Positions 1-8,855 of a DNA stretch of 64,000 nt are shown here, piece after piece. Within the stretch, counting starts at the first letter, position 1. Every line of letters begins with the position of its first letter. Source of the DNA: Alphaproteobacteria bacterium (GTDB lineage: Bacteria > Pseudomonadota > Alphaproteobacteria > Caulobacterales > Aquidulcibacteraceae); assembly GCA_018969015.1 (NCBI GenBank), contig JAGWZE010000002.1, positions 1-64,000 on the forward strand, in the 5' to 3' direction. Position numbers and translations under genes: made by a program. The notes beneath the pieces were generated by a model. It was not told where the DNA came from and did no database searches. It saw only the letters and a list, made by a program, of their open reading frames with translations.

Positions 1-726
1 ATGATGCTGGAGATCATGGGCAAGAAGGGCGGCCTCTGCAACGGCAAGGGCGGCTCGATGCACATCGCCGACCTCACCAAGGGCATGCTTGGCGCGAACG
101 CGATCGTTGGCGGTTCGCCGCCGATCGCGGTGGGCGCCGCGCTCAGCGCCAAGGCCAAGCGTAAGGGCCGCGTTTCGGTGGCGTTCTCCGGCGACGGCGC
201 CTCCAACCAGGGCACGACGTTCGAGGCGCTGAACATGGCCGTCGTCCTCAAGGTGCCGGCAATCTTCGTGTTCGAGAACAACGGCTATGGCGAGCATACG
301 GCGGCGAGCTATTCCGTAGGTGGCGGTTCGATCGCGCGGCGCGCGGCGAGCTTCGGCCTGCCCGCGGAGGAGGTCGACGGCAGCGATTTCTTCGCCGTCG
401 TCGACGCCATGCGCCGTGCGCTGGAGCGGGGCCGCAAGGACGGGCTGCCCTCTGTGATCGAGACGCGCTGCGTGCGCCATCTCGGCCATTTCATCGGCGA
501 TCCGCAGCCTTACCGCACGGCCGAGGAGCTGGCGGCCGCGCGCGCGATCGACTGCATTGCGGCGTTTCGTGCGCGCGTCACGGAAGTGCGGCTGCTCGAC
601 ACGGCGGAGCTGGACGCGATCGACGCCGACATCGCACGCGAGATCGAAGACGCCGTACAAGTCGCGCTCGCCGCGCCGGCGCCGGACCTGTCGTCACTCG
701 AGAAGGACGTCTACGTACGTTATTGA
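1..726 (+). CDS. Thiamine-diphosphate dehydrogenase E1 alpha subunit (5' end outside window)
   Basis: The alpha half of a 2-oxoacid or acetoin dehydrogenase E1 heterotetramer, which decarboxylates or cleaves its substrate using thiamine diphosphate. The visible 241 residues carry the TPP-binding motif starting GDGASNQG at residues 64-71 and ending FENN at 91-94, the standard GDG-x(25)-NN signature. Family members are about 320-360 residues, so roughly 80-100 N-terminal residues lie upstream and the ATG at base 1 is probably internal. The stop is 8 bases before the beta subunit. No E2 (lipoyl acyltransferase) or E3 gene follows in the window, so the physiological partner is unknown; an acetoin dehydrogenase-like or pyruvate dehydrogenase-like role are both possible. 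Confidence 0.85.
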   Translation: MMLEIMGKKGGLCNGKGGSMHIADLTKGMLGANAIVGGSPPIAVGAALSAKAKRKGRVSVAFSGDGASNQGTTFEALNMAVVLKVPAIFVFENNGYGEHTAASYSVGGGSIARRAASFGLPAEEVDGSDFFAVVDAMRRALERGRKDGLPSVIETRCVRHLGHFIGDPQPYRTAEELAAARAIDCIAAFRARVTEVRLLDTAELDAIDADIAREIEDAVQVALAAPAPDLSSLEKDVYVRY

Positions 727-733
727 GGGCCCC

Positions 734-1738
734 ATGCCGAAGAAAAGCTACAGGCAAGCGATCAATGAAGCCATCCGCATGGAGATGCGGCGCGATCCCT
801 CGGTGATCGTCCTCGGCGAGGACGTCGCGGGCGGGCAGGGCGGCACCGGAGGGGTCGGAAAGGTCGGAAACATCTTCGGCGTTCTGGCCGGACTGTATGA
901 CGAGTTCGGGCCGGAGCGCGTGCTCGACACGCCGATCTCGGAAAGCGCCATCATCGGCGCGGCCGGCGGGGCGGCGATGACGGGTCTGCGTCCGGTCGCG
1001 GAGATCATGTTCGCCGATTTCGTCGGCGTCTGCTTCGATCAGATCTACAATCAGGCGGCGAAGTTCCGCTACATGTTCGGCGGCAAGGCCAAGACGCCGC
1101 TTGTCATTCGCACCACGATCGGCGCGGGCTTTCGCGCGGGCGCGCAGCACTCGCAGACGCTGCATCCGCTCTTCACCATGGTGCCGGGGCTGAAGGTCGT
1201 GATGCCGACCAACGCCTATGACGCCAAGGGCCTGATGATCGAGGCGATCCGCGATGATGATCCCGTAATCTACATGGAATCGAAGCTGCTCTACGACGCC
1301 GAGGACGAGGTGCCGGACGAGGCCTACCGCGTGCCATTTGGCGAGGCCAACATCGTGCGCACGGGCAAGCACGTCACCGTCGTCGGGATGGGCCTGATGC
1401 TCACGCGCGCCAAGGCGGTGGCGGGTGAGCTTGCGAAGGCCGGGATCGATTGCGAGGTGATCGATCCACGCACGACGTCGCCTTTCGACGAGGACACCAT
1501 CATCGAGTCCGTCGAGAAGACCGGTCGGCTCGTCATCGTTGATGAGTCGCCGCCGCGCTGCAGCCTGGCTTCGGACATCAGCTCGATCGTCGTCGAAAAG
1601 GCGTTCAAAGCGCTGAAGGCGCCAATCCGCAAGGTCACGTGCCCGCACACGCCGGTGCCGTTCGCGCCCAATCTCGAAGACGAGTTCATGCCCAACCCAC
1701 GACGGATCGAAGAGGCGATCCGGGAGGTCCTGGCCTAA
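734..1738 (+). CDS. Thiamine-diphosphate dehydrogenase E1 beta subunit
   Basis: A 334-residue transketolase-type beta subunit (pyrimidine-binding domain first, transketolase C-terminal domain second) that completes the E1 enzyme with the gene before it. Recognisable stretches include VIVLGEDVAGGQGGTGG near residue 24, the DTPISE motif near 62-67 that holds the catalytic Glu activating thiamine, and a C-terminal domain with VVIDPRTTSPFD-like character (EVIDPRTTSPFD). The ATG at 734 is chosen because it gives the conserved start MPKKSYRQAINEAI and lies 8 bases after the alpha stop. The stop TAA overlaps the ATG of the Rieske gene (TAATG), so the genes are translationally coupled. Confidence 0.9.
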   Translation: MPKKSYRQAINEAIRMEMRRDPSVIVLGEDVAGGQGGTGGVGKVGNIFGVLAGLYDEFGPERVLDTPISESAIIGAAGGAAMTGLRPVAEIMFADFVGVCFDQIYNQAAKFRYMFGGKAKTPLVIRTTIGAGFRAGAQHSQTLHPLFTMVPGLKVVMPTNAYDAKGLMIEAIRDDDPVIYMESKLLYDAEDEVPDEAYRVPFGEANIVRTGKHVTVVGMGLMLTRAKAVAGELAKAGIDCEVIDPRTTSPFDEDTIIESVEKTGRLVIVDESPPRCSLASDISSIVVEKAFKALKAPIRKVTCPHTPVPFAPNLEDEFMPNPRRIEEAIREVLA

Positions 1739-2967
1739 TGACCGAGCTTGCAGACCGCCCCGCTGGCGAAAGCCAGATGTCGCACGCGGCGCGGCTTCGC
1801 GCTGATCGGCTCGACTACATGCGCCGTCTCGCTGCGGCGCTGCGCGACGGCGACGGCGGGGATCAGGCCGACGCGGCGATGCGGCTGCCGATCTCGGCCT
1901 ACACCGATCCGGAGCGCCACGCGGTCGAGCGGCGCGTACTGTTCCGCGAGACGCCGGTGCTGGTGTGCCTCTCCTGCGATCTCGCCGAGCCGGGCGCGTT
2001 CCGCCTGTTCGACGAGACGGGCGTGCCGATCCTCGTCACGCGGGCGGCGGACGGGCGGGTGCGCGCGTTCTTGAACGTCTGCATGCACCGAGGGGCAGCG
2101 CTCACGCATGCGCGAGAAGGCAAGGCGACGCGCTTCACCTGCTGGTTCCACGGCTGGACCTACGCCAATGACGGCAAGCTCATCGGCGCGCCGCAGGCGG
2201 AGGGTTTCGCCGACGGCGGGCTGGACGGGCGCGACCATCTCGTCGAGTTCGCCTGCGAGGAGCGCTACGGGCTCGTCTTCGTGCTGGCGACGCCGGGCAA
2301 GCAAATTGATCTCGACACGCATCTCGGCGCTTTCGGCGACGTCCTGGCCAATCTCGGTCTCGAGCGTGCAGAGCGCGTGAAGACCGGCGAGCTGCCGGTG
2401 AAGGCCAATTGGAAATACGCCCTCGACACGTATGGGGAGGGGTATCACTTCCAGACGCTGCACAAGGAGACGCTGGCGCCGTACTTCCGCAACGACATCA
2501 CGATCTACGACCGGTTCGGCCGGCACCATCGTGTCGGGTTCGCCGAGCGCGCGGCCGTGAAGCTCGTGGACACGCCGGAAGCCGAATGGGACATTCCCAC
2601 GGATCCGGCCGGCATCCATTATTTGTTCCCGAACACGATCATTTTTTGCGGATCTGTCTCGCCCGGGAAGTCGTATCTTACGACCTTCCGGCACTTCCCT
2701 GGGGAGACGCCAGGCGAGACGATCACCTACAAGACGATCTACGCCTTCAACGGCGTGCGCTCGCCCGAGCACCGCGCCGAAGTCGAGGCGGCGTTCGACG
2801 CCACCGCGCACGTCGTCGCGACCGAAGACTACATCGTCGCAGCGGAAGGCTGGCGCAATCTCGGCGCACTGCCGGCTGGCGCCTCGGTCGTGTTCGGGCG
2901 CCAGGAGATCGCGCTGCAGAACGTCCATCGCGCCATTGCCGACGCCATCGGGTCGCCGCTGCCATGA
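1738..2967 (+). CDS. Rieske [2Fe-2S] ring-hydroxylating oxygenase, large subunit
   Basis: A 409-residue oxygenase alpha subunit that would hydroxylate or dealkylate an aromatic or cyclic substrate using electrons from a separate reductase. The Rieske cluster ligands are C115-x-H117 and C135-x2-H138 (spacing CMH then 17 residues then CWFH). The mononuclear iron site is in the C-terminal catalytic domain: D230 bridging, H237 and H242 in DTYGEGYHFQTLH. The start at 1738 is the ATG in TAATG, coupling it to the E1 beta gene. No ferredoxin reductase or small subunit is adjacent, which points to a homo-oligomeric oxygenase that borrows a reductase encoded elsewhere. Substrate not predictable from sequence alone. 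Confidence 0.88.
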   Translation: MTELADRPAGESQMSHAARLRADRLDYMRRLAAALRDGDGGDQADAAMRLPISAYTDPERHAVERRVLFRETPVLVCLSCDLAEPGAFRLFDETGVPILVTRAADGRVRAFLNVCMHRGAALTHAREGKATRFTCWFHGWTYANDGKLIGAPQAEGFADGGLDGRDHLVEFACEERYGLVFVLATPGKQIDLDTHLGAFGDVLANLGLERAERVKTGELPVKANWKYALDTYGEGYHFQTLHKETLAPYFRNDITIYDRFGRHHRVGFAERAAVKLVDTPEAEWDIPTDPAGIHYLFPNTIIFCGSVSPGKSYLTTFRHFPGETPGETITYKTIYAFNGVRSPEHRAEVEAAFDATAHVVATEDYIVAAEGWRNLGALPAGASVVFGRQEIALQNVHRAIADAIGSPLP

Positions 2968-3488
2968 CGACGATCGCGCGGCTGGGGCCGATCATGCAGA
3001 ACGCCTTCGTGCCGGCTGATTTCGACGCGGCATTGTCGTTCTGGACGCGTACGATGGGCGTGGGGCCGTTCTTTCTGCTGGAGAACGTCACGCTCGAAGA
3101 CGTGCGCTATCTGGGCCATCCGAGCGACGTGAAGTTCTCGATCGCACTCGGCTATTGGGGCGATATGCAGATCGAGCTCATCCGCCAGCTCAACGACGCG
3201 CCGTCGATCTACAAGGCGTGGCGCGAGGCGGGAAAAAGCGGGCTGCACCATGTGTGTCAGCTCACGGACGACATGGGCGCGGCCCGCGCGGCGACGGCGG
3301 GCATGACCGTGCTCCAGTCCGCGCGCGTGCCGGGCGGCGGCGAGGTCATCTATGTCGACACTGGCGGCGGCGACGGCACGATGCTGGAGATCCTCAAGCC
3401 GGCGCCGGGAACGGACGGCCTGTTCGCGATGATGAAGGATGCGGCGCGCACGTGGGACGGGCGCGATCCCGTCCGCACGCTCGGCTGA
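2964..3488 (+). CDS. VOC (glyoxalase/dioxygenase) family protein
   Basis: A 174-residue protein of the vicinal-oxygen-chelate fold, with two beta-alpha-beta-beta-beta modules: the first around IMQNAFVPADFDAALSFWT (residues 9-27), the second around GLHHVCQLTDDM (about 94-105) ending in a Glu in GTMLEILKP (about 139-147). H96 or H97 and that Glu are the probable metal ligands. Its ATG overlaps the stop of the Rieske gene (ATGA at 2964-2967). VOC proteins of this size in catabolic operons act as lyases, epimerases or extradiol-type dioxygenases; which of these applies here cannot be read from the sequence. Confidence 0.8.
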   Translation: MTTIARLGPIMQNAFVPADFDAALSFWTRTMGVGPFFLLENVTLEDVRYLGHPSDVKFSIALGYWGDMQIELIRQLNDAPSIYKAWREAGKSGLHHVCQLTDDMGAARAATAGMTVLQSARVPGGGEVIYVDTGGGDGTMLEILKPAPGTDGLFAMMKDAARTWDGRDPVRTLG

Positions 3489-3509
3489 CGTCGACGAGGG
3501 AGAACGCCG

Positions 3510-4286
3510 ATGGGCCGGCTGACTGGAAAGGTCGCGATCGTCACGGGGGGGGCATCCGGTATCGGCGCGGCGACCGTGCGCGCGATGGCGCACGAGGGCG
3601 CCCGCGTCGTGCTGACCGACGTGCAGGACGCGCTTGGCGAGGTCGTTGCGCGCGAGACCGGCAGCACGTTTCGTCATCAGGACGTGGCGAGCGAGGCCGG
3701 CTGGATCGAGCTCGTCGATGCAGTCGTGAAGCAGCACGGCCGCCTCGATATCCTCGTCAACAATGCGGGCATCTTTCGCGGCGCCTCGATCGAGGACACC
3801 GATCTCGATCTGTGGCGCGCCGTGCTCGACGTGAACCTGACGGGCGTGATGCTCGGGTGCAAGCACGCCATTCGCGCCATGAAGGACAATCCCGGCGGCG
3901 CGTGCGGCTCGATCGTGAACGTGTCGTCCATCACGGGGTTCGTCGGGCTCGCCAACGGCGCGGCCTATACGGCCTCGAAGGGCGGCGTGCGCCTGCTCAC
4001 CAAGTCGGTCGCGGTGCATTGCGCCCGCGCCTACGGCAAGGTTCGATGCAACTCCGTGCATCCCGGCGCGATCGACACGCCCATGAACCAGGCCGCGTTC
4101 GACGCCTCGCCCGATCCTGCAGCGATCCGCGCCATGTTCGCCGGCCTGCAGCCGATCGGGCGGATGACCCTTCCCGAGGAAGTGGCGCAGGCGATCGTGT
4201 TCCTTGCGTCGGACGATGCGAGCTCCGTCAACGGGACCGAACTGCTCGTCGATGGCGGCTGGCTCGCGGCGCCGAACCCGCTCTGA
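3510..4286 (+). CDS. Short-chain dehydrogenase/reductase (classical SDR)
   Basis: A 258-residue NAD(P)-dependent oxidoreductase. The Rossmann nucleotide motif is TGGASGIG at about residues 12-19, NNAG follows near 86-89, the catalytic Ser is in NVSSITG (about 140) and Tyr/Lys in YTASKGG (about 154-158), with PGAIDTPM after it, all canonical for the classical family. An Asp (VLTDVQ) at the end of the second strand favours NAD over NADP. A GGGAGA ribosome binding site lies just upstream of the ATG, 21 bases after the VOC gene. It probably oxidises a hydroxyl made by the upstream oxygenase; the substrate is not known. Confidence 0.85.
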   Translation: MGRLTGKVAIVTGGASGIGAATVRAMAHEGARVVLTDVQDALGEVVARETGSTFRHQDVASEAGWIELVDAVVKQHGRLDILVNNAGIFRGASIEDTDLDLWRAVLDVNLTGVMLGCKHAIRAMKDNPGGACGSIVNVSSITGFVGLANGAAYTASKGGVRLLTKSVAVHCARAYGKVRCNSVHPGAIDTPMNQAAFDASPDPAAIRAMFAGLQPIGRMTLPEEVAQAIVFLASDDASSVNGTELLVDGGWLAAPNPL

Positions 4287-4296
4287 GGAGGATTGG

Positions 4297-5295
4297 ATGA
4301 AGAACCGTCAATGGCTGATCGCCGCACGCCCGCTCGGCCGCGCGCTCAAGGACGACGATTTCACCTTCGTCGAGGGCGAGGCCCGGCAACCTGGCGACGG
4401 CGAGGTTCTCATCCGTGCGCTCTATCTGGGCTTCGATCCGGCGCAGAAGGGCTGGATGGAAAACATCGGCGGCTATGTCGCCCCCACCGAGATCGGCGAC
4501 GTCATGCGCGGCTCCGGGATCGGCGAGGTGGTCGCATCGCGGCATCCCGATTTCAAGGCAGGCGACAAAGTCTCTGGCATGCTCTGCTGGCAGGACTACG
4601 CGACGATCGCCGGCCGCGATCTGGTGAAGCTTGAGGACGACGAACTTCTCACCGCCAACCTCGGCGCGCTCGGCACCACTGGAATGACGGCCTATTTCGG
4701 CTTCCTCAAGCACGGTCGTCCACAGCCCGGCGACACCGTGATCGTTTCGGGCGCAGCGGGCGCCACGGGCTCGATGGTGGGCCAGATCGCCAAGATCATG
4801 GGATGCCGCGTCATCGGCATCGCCGGCGGCGCAGAGAAATGCCGATGGCTGGTGGACGAACTCGGGTTCGACGCTGCGATCGACTACAAGGCGGAGAAGA
4901 AGCTCCGCTCCCGCATCCACGAGATGGCGCCACGGGGTGTCGACGTCATCTATGACAATGTCGGCGGCGCCATCCTGAACGACATGCTCGGCGCCATGGC
5001 GATGCACGCGCGCGTCGTAATCTGCGGCGGCATCTCGCGCTACGAAACGGGCCAGCTGCCCGCTGGGCCGGAGAACTATTTCAATCTGATCTTCATGCGC
5101 GGCACGATGGAGGGCTTTATCGTGCTCGACTACATGGGCGAGTATCCCAAGGCGCGGGCGCGCATGCGGCAATGGATCCGCGAAGGAAAGATCCACTTCA
5201 AGGAAGACGTCCAGAGCGGCCTCGAGAATGCGCCGCGCACGCTGATGCGCCTCTTCCAGGGCCAGAATTTCGGCAAGCAGATCCTGAAAGTGTGA
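4297..5295 (+). CDS. NADP-dependent MDR oxidoreductase (PTGR/CurA-like)
   Basis: A 332-residue medium-chain reductase without the structural zinc site, resembling the NADP-dependent leukotriene B4 12-hydroxydehydrogenase/prostaglandin reductase group (also bacterial CurA). It opens MKNRQWLIAARPLGR, has the group hallmark LGFDPAQKGWM near residue 46, and a nucleotide-binding motif VSGAAGATGSMVGQIAK near 150-166. Such enzymes reduce alpha,beta-unsaturated ketones or aldehydes. The ATG at 4297 has a strong GGAGGA site five bases upstream. It is followed one base after its stop by the ThuA gene. Confidence 0.87.
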   Translation: MKNRQWLIAARPLGRALKDDDFTFVEGEARQPGDGEVLIRALYLGFDPAQKGWMENIGGYVAPTEIGDVMRGSGIGEVVASRHPDFKAGDKVSGMLCWQDYATIAGRDLVKLEDDELLTANLGALGTTGMTAYFGFLKHGRPQPGDTVIVSGAAGATGSMVGQIAKIMGCRVIGIAGGAEKCRWLVDELGFDAAIDYKAEKKLRSRIHEMAPRGVDVIYDNVGGAILNDMLGAMAMHARVVICGGISRYETGQLPAGPENYFNLIFMRGTMEGFIVLDYMGEYPKARARMRQWIREGKIHFKEDVQSGLENAPRTLMRLFQGQNFGKQILKV

Positions 5296-5296
5296 C

Positions 5297-6166
5297 ATGC
5301 CGATCCTGCGCTACGACGCCGCGCTGCGCGTGCTCGTCGCCGCGAAAGGCCATCCCTATGTGCGGGATGCGCTGATGGCGCCGTTCGACGCGTTCGAGGG
5401 GGTCGCCGCAACACTGGTGGAACAGCCGGTCGCGAGCCTGCTCATGCGGCCGGATTTCCTCGAAGCGTTCGACGCGCTCGTGCTCTACGACATGCCGGGG
5501 CTCGATTTCACAGCGCCGGGCGGCGTGAGGGCAGTGGCGCCCGATGAGCCGTTGAAGGCGGGGCTGCGCGCCGTTCTCGACGCCGGCAAAGGCGTCGTCG
5601 CGCTGCACCACGCCATCGCGGGCTGGCCGGCTTGGTCGGAGTATGGCGATCTGCTCGGCGGGCGTTTCCTGTATACGCCGCAGACGGTGCGCGGAAAGGC
5701 TTTGCTGGACTCCGGATACCGGCACGACGTTACACACCGTATCGACGTCGTCGCGCCGGATCATCCGGTCATGAAGGACGTACCGTCTTCGTTCGAGCTG
5801 ACGGACGAATGCTATCTGTTCGAGGTGTTCGAGGCGGACGTGACGCCGCTGCTGCGCTCCCGCGCGCGCTTCACGAAGGACGAATTCTACTCCGCCGCAC
5901 ATGCCGTCGCCGGGCGGATGTACACGAACGACGGCTGGGATCACCCGGAGGGTTCGAACCTCGTCGGCTGGGTGAAGCGGGCGCGCCGCGCGCCGCTCGT
6001 CTATCTTCAGTTCGGCGATGGGCCAGCGACGTTTGCCGATCCGGTGATGCGCCGGCTGCTGGAGAACGCCGTGCGCTGGGTGGCGTCGCCGGAGGCGCGG
6101 GCCTGGGCCGCGGGCGAGGGCGTCGACACTGGGGCCGGGGCCGCGCCGGCGGCGGGTGGCCGATGA
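5297..6166 (+). CDS. ThuA-like domain protein
   Basis: A 289-residue protein of the ThuA (trehalose utilisation) family, a class I glutamine-amidotransferase-like fold without the catalytic triad. Diagnostic stretches are ALVLYDMPG (about residues 61-69) and GKGVVALHHAIAGWPAWSEYG (around 95-115), followed by GGRF and, near the C terminus, VYLQFGDGPATFADPVMRRLLENAVRW, matching the usual ThuA ending in which the protein closes with a strand and a helix that precede a conserved Trp. The ATG is one base after the MDR stop. It closes the operon; the family is often found with sugar or secondary-metabolite catabolic genes, and the biochemical role is unknown. Confidence 0.8.
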   Translation: MPILRYDAALRVLVAAKGHPYVRDALMAPFDAFEGVAATLVEQPVASLLMRPDFLEAFDALVLYDMPGLDFTAPGGVRAVAPDEPLKAGLRAVLDAGKGVVALHHAIAGWPAWSEYGDLLGGRFLYTPQTVRGKALLDSGYRHDVTHRIDVVAPDHPVMKDVPSSFELTDECYLFEVFEADVTPLLRSRARFTKDEFYSAAHAVAGRMYTNDGWDHPEGSNLVGWVKRARRAPLVYLQFGDGPATFADPVMRRLLENAVRWVASPEARAWAAGEGVDTGAGAAPAAGGR

Positions 6167-6201
6167 GGTGCGTCACCGCGCCTGCGAAGATTTCGCGCCG
6201 G

Positions 6202-6768
6202 CTAGCCCTCGCGCGCGGCGTCGAGATCGGCGCGGGTGTTGACGTTCAAGAACGCGCGCGCGTCGGGAAACCAGGCCGGCGCGGCGTCGAGTGTGCGCAA
6301 TACGGCGTGCATTGGCGGATGGTCCTGCGCACGCGCGGCGGCTGCGACGACCGGTTCGGCGTCGATGCGATAGATGGCGCACAGCGGCTCGTCGCCTGCG
6401 GGGTGGCGTGCGAACGCGGCGCGTCGGTTCTTGGCTGCAGCATACAGCGTCTGCGCGACGTCGACGGGCAGAAGCGGGGTGTCGCAGGGCGCGACTGCGA
6501 GCCAGGCGACGTTGTGCATCCGCGCCCAGGCGAGACCTGCGGCGAGGCCTGCGAGGGGGCCGGGCGTGGCGAAGGGCGGGTCCTGCAGGCGCGCGTCGGC
6601 GCCGGCGGCGACGGCCATGTCTTCCGGCCCGGCCACGGCCAGCGGCGACACGCCCAGTCGCTGCGCCACGTGTGCGATGACGGGGCGTCCGAACAGGTCG
6701 GCCAGCGCCTTGGGCGCGCCGAACCGGGACGATTTTCCGCCCGCAAGAATGAGCGCGCCGATCGTCAT
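6202..6768 (-). CDS. mobA: Molybdenum cofactor guanylyltransferase
   Basis: MobA joins GMP to Mo-molybdopterin to give the guanine dinucleotide cofactor used by DMSO-reductase-family enzymes such as the one at 11549-13753. The protein starts [17 protein letters not shown], holding the LAGGxSSRxG nucleotide-binding motif at residues 7-16, followed by the K of PKAL and VAPCDTPLL (about 92-100, the metal-binding Asp). The start at 6768 gives 188 residues; an alternative ATG at 6792 adds eight residues but pushes into the short divergent gap with moaA, and neither has a clear Shine-Dalgarno. It is convergent with thuA (35 bases apart) and divergent from moaA. Confidence 0.88.
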   Translation of the reverse strand: MTIGALILAGGKSSRFGAPKALADLFGRPVIAHVAQRLGVSPLAVAGPEDMAVAAGADARLQDPPFATPGPLAGLAAGLAWARMHNVAWLAVAPCDTPLLPVDVAQTLYAAAKNRRAAFARHPAGDEPLCAIYRIDAEPVVAAAARAQDHPPMHAVLRTLDAAPAWFPDARAFLNVNTRADLDAAREG

Positions 6769-6821
6769 GGGCGCCCGATCGTCATAGCCCATCGTGGGGC
6801 CGGGTGCGGGGAGGCGTGGTC

Positions 6822-7859
6822 GTGACAGCGCAGGCGTCGCATCCGCCCACCATGCCTCAAGAGGCCAGGCCCCTGGTAGATTCCTTTGGTCGGGCGATCA
6901 CCTATCTGCGCGTCTCCGTGACCGATCGATGCGACCTGCGCTGCACCTACTGCATGCCCGAGCGCATGACGTTCCTGCCGAAACCCGACGTGCTGACGTT
7001 CGAGGAGCTGGACGCGATCTGCACGGCGTTCATTGCGCGCGGTGTCCGGCGGCTGCGGCTCACGGGCGGCGAGCCGCTGGGCCGGCGCGGCCTGCTCGGG
7101 TTCGTCGAGGGGCTGTCGCGGCATTTGCGTTCAGGCGCGCTGGAGGAAATGACCCTCACGACCAATGGCGTCGCGCTGGCGCGCCATGCGGAGGCGCTCT
7201 TCGCTGCGGGCGTCCGCCGCGTCAACGTCTCGCTCGACACGCTCGACCCCGCGGTGTTTGCGCGCATCACGCGACGCAACAAGCTCCCCGAGGTTTTGGC
7301 CGGGATCGAGGCGGCGCGGGCCGCGGGCCTCGCCGTCAAGATCAACACGGTTGCGCTGGCGCAGGACAATGCGGACGAGCTGCCGCGCCTCATCCAATGG
7401 GCGCACGGGCAGGGCATGGACATCACGCTGATCGAAGCGATGCCCATGGGCGACGTCGACGCCGATCGCCCGGAGCAGCATCTTTCGCTGAAAGATGTGC
7501 GCGCCACGCTCACGTCGTTCTGGACGCTGACGGACACGGATGATCGCACCGGCGGGCCGGCGCGCTACGTTCGCGTGCGCGAGACCGGCGGCCGCATCGG
7601 GTTCATCACGCCGCTGAGCCACAATTTCTGCGAAAGCTGCAACCGCGTTCGGCTGACCTGCACGGGGATGCTCTACACCTGCCTCGGCCGCGAGGACCGC
7701 ATGGATCTGCGCGCTGTGTTGCGCGCAGGCGGCGGCGCGCCCGCGGTGCATGCGGCGATCGATGCGGCGCTTGCGGCCAAGCCTGCGGGCCATGACTTCC
7801 GTATCGAGCGTCTCGCCACGCCCGCATCGCCCCGACAAATGTCCGTAACCGGAGGCTAG
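6822..7859 (+). CDS. moaA: GTP 3',8-cyclase (radical SAM), molybdenum cofactor step 1
   Basis: MoaA, with MoaC, converts GTP to cyclic pyranopterin monophosphate. The radical-SAM cluster motif is CDLRCTYC (CxxxCxxC), the SAM-binding LTGGEP follows, and the second 4Fe-4S cluster uses [12 protein letters not shown]...YTCLG near the C terminus. The protein ends MSVTGG, matching the conserved C-terminal GG tail essential for GTP binding. The GTG at 6822 is chosen because GGGGAGG sits seven bases upstream; GTG 6804 and ATG 6852 are alternatives. It heads a tightly packed moa operon. Confidence 0.93.
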   Translation: MTAQASHPPTMPQEARPLVDSFGRAITYLRVSVTDRCDLRCTYCMPERMTFLPKPDVLTFEELDAICTAFIARGVRRLRLTGGEPLGRRGLLGFVEGLSRHLRSGALEEMTLTTNGVALARHAEALFAAGVRRVNVSLDTLDPAVFARITRRNKLPEVLAGIEAARAAGLAVKINTVALAQDNADELPRLIQWAHGQGMDITLIEAMPMGDVDADRPEQHLSLKDVRATLTSFWTLTDTDDRTGGPARYVRVRETGGRIGFITPLSHNFCESCNRVRLTCTGMLYTCLGREDRMDLRAVLRAGGGAPAVHAAIDAALAAKPAGHDFRIERLATPASPRQMSVTGG

Positions 7860-7861
7860 GC

Positions 7862-8119
7862 GTGACGCGCACGATCCTCTTCTTCGGCCGGATTGCCGAT
7901 CGGGCCGTTCTGCGCAGCCTCGACTGCGCGCCGCCGGTCGACATCCGCACGGTCCAGGACCTGGTGACCTGGCTGTGCGCCACGCGGCCTGACCTCGCCG
8001 CCGCGCTCGCCGAACCGGGCATGCGCGTGGCCCTTGATCAGACGATGACGCCCGATCTCGACGCCCCGCTCGGCGCGGCCCGGGAGATCGCGTTCATGTC
8101 TCCGTTGAGCGGTGGCTGA
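7862..8119 (+). CDS. moaD: Molybdopterin synthase sulfur carrier subunit
   Basis: An 85-residue ubiquitin-fold sulfur carrier. The C terminus is SPLSGG, the Gly-Gly tail that is adenylated and thiocarboxylated before donating sulfur to the pterin with MoaE. It begins with GTG two bases after the moaA stop, using the GGAGG embedded in the last codons of moaA. The N-terminal ILFFGRIADRA strand also matches the MoaD pattern (LFFAxLRE). Confidence 0.88.
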   Translation: MTRTILFFGRIADRAVLRSLDCAPPVDIRTVQDLVTWLCATRPDLAAALAEPGMRVALDQTMTPDLDAPLGAAREIAFMSPLSGG

Positions 8120-8120
8120 C

Positions 8121-8855
8121 ATGAGCCAGGAAACGGCGCTTCTGGCCGTCTGCATGGGACTCGTGGCGGTGTTGTATGCCTCGGTCGGGCATGGCGGGGC
8201 GTCGGCCTATCTTGCGCTGATGGCGATCGCCGACGTGCCGCAAAAGGACATGCGCACGATCGCGCTGGCGCTGAACATCTTCGTCGCGGGGCTCGGCGCT
8301 GTGCGCTACGTGCGCGCCGGTCGCTTCGATGCGCAGGTTTTTTGGCCGTTTGCGGTCACCGCCATACCCGTCGCGTTCTTCGCGGGCCGGATCGAGCTGC
8401 CGGATGCGGTGTATCGCCCGCTGCTGGCGACCGTGCTCGCCGCCGCCGCGATCAGGTATCTGGCGTTTCCGACACTGGATGCGACGCGCCCGGTCAAGCG
8501 GCCAGCGACCGCGCTCGCGGCGGTGGCGGGGGCGGCGCTCGGCGCGCTGGCGGGCCTGACGGGCACGGGCGGGGGAATTTTCCTGTCGCCGCTGCTCGTC
8601 TTCACTGGTTGGGCGCGCGCCGCCGAGACGACGGGCATCGCCGCCTGCTTCATCGTCGCGAACTCCGCGGCTGGCCTCGCGGGCCGGTTCTCGACATTGC
8701 ACGCGCCGCCTGAACTGCCGATCTTTCTGGCCTGCGCGGTCATCGGCGGATTGGTTGGGAGCACGCTCAGTCTGCGCTTTTTCACGCCCGTGATCCTTTT
8801 GCGCGCGCTCGGCTGCGTGCTCGCGATCGCGGCGGCGGGGCTGTTGTTCGCATGA
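8121..8855 (+). CDS. TauE/SafE-family sulfite exporter-like permease
   Basis: A 244-residue polytopic membrane protein of the TauE/SafE (DUF81) family, with about eight hydrophobic segments. The two repeated glycine-rich family signatures are visible: SVGHGGASAYLALM near residues 22-35 and LTGTGGGIFLSPLL near 150-163. Members export sulfite, sulfoacetate or other organosulfur anions. It is embedded between moaD and moaE: its ATG is two bases after moaD and its stop overlaps the moaE ATG (ATGA), so it is co-translated with cofactor genes. Whether it serves the sulfur transfer side of molybdopterin synthesis or sulfite detoxification is not known. A GTG nine bases earlier is an alternative start. 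Confidence 0.85.
   Translation: MSQETALLAVCMGLVAVLYASVGHGGASAYLALMAIADVPQKDMRTIALALNIFVAGLGAVRYVRAGRFDAQVFWPFAVTAIPVAFFAGRIELPDAVYRPLLATVLAAAAIRYLAFPTLDATRPVKRPATALAAVAGAALGALAGLTGTGGGIFLSPLLVFTGWARAAETTGIAACFIVANSAAGLAGRFSTLHAPPELPIFLACAVIGGLVGSTLSLRFFTPVILLRALGCVLAIAAAGLLFA

Noticed and set aside
578-1648. A 356-codon minus-strand open frame over E1 beta
   Set aside because: Arg/His/Asp-rich antisense translation with no motif; the plus-strand E1 beta is certain.
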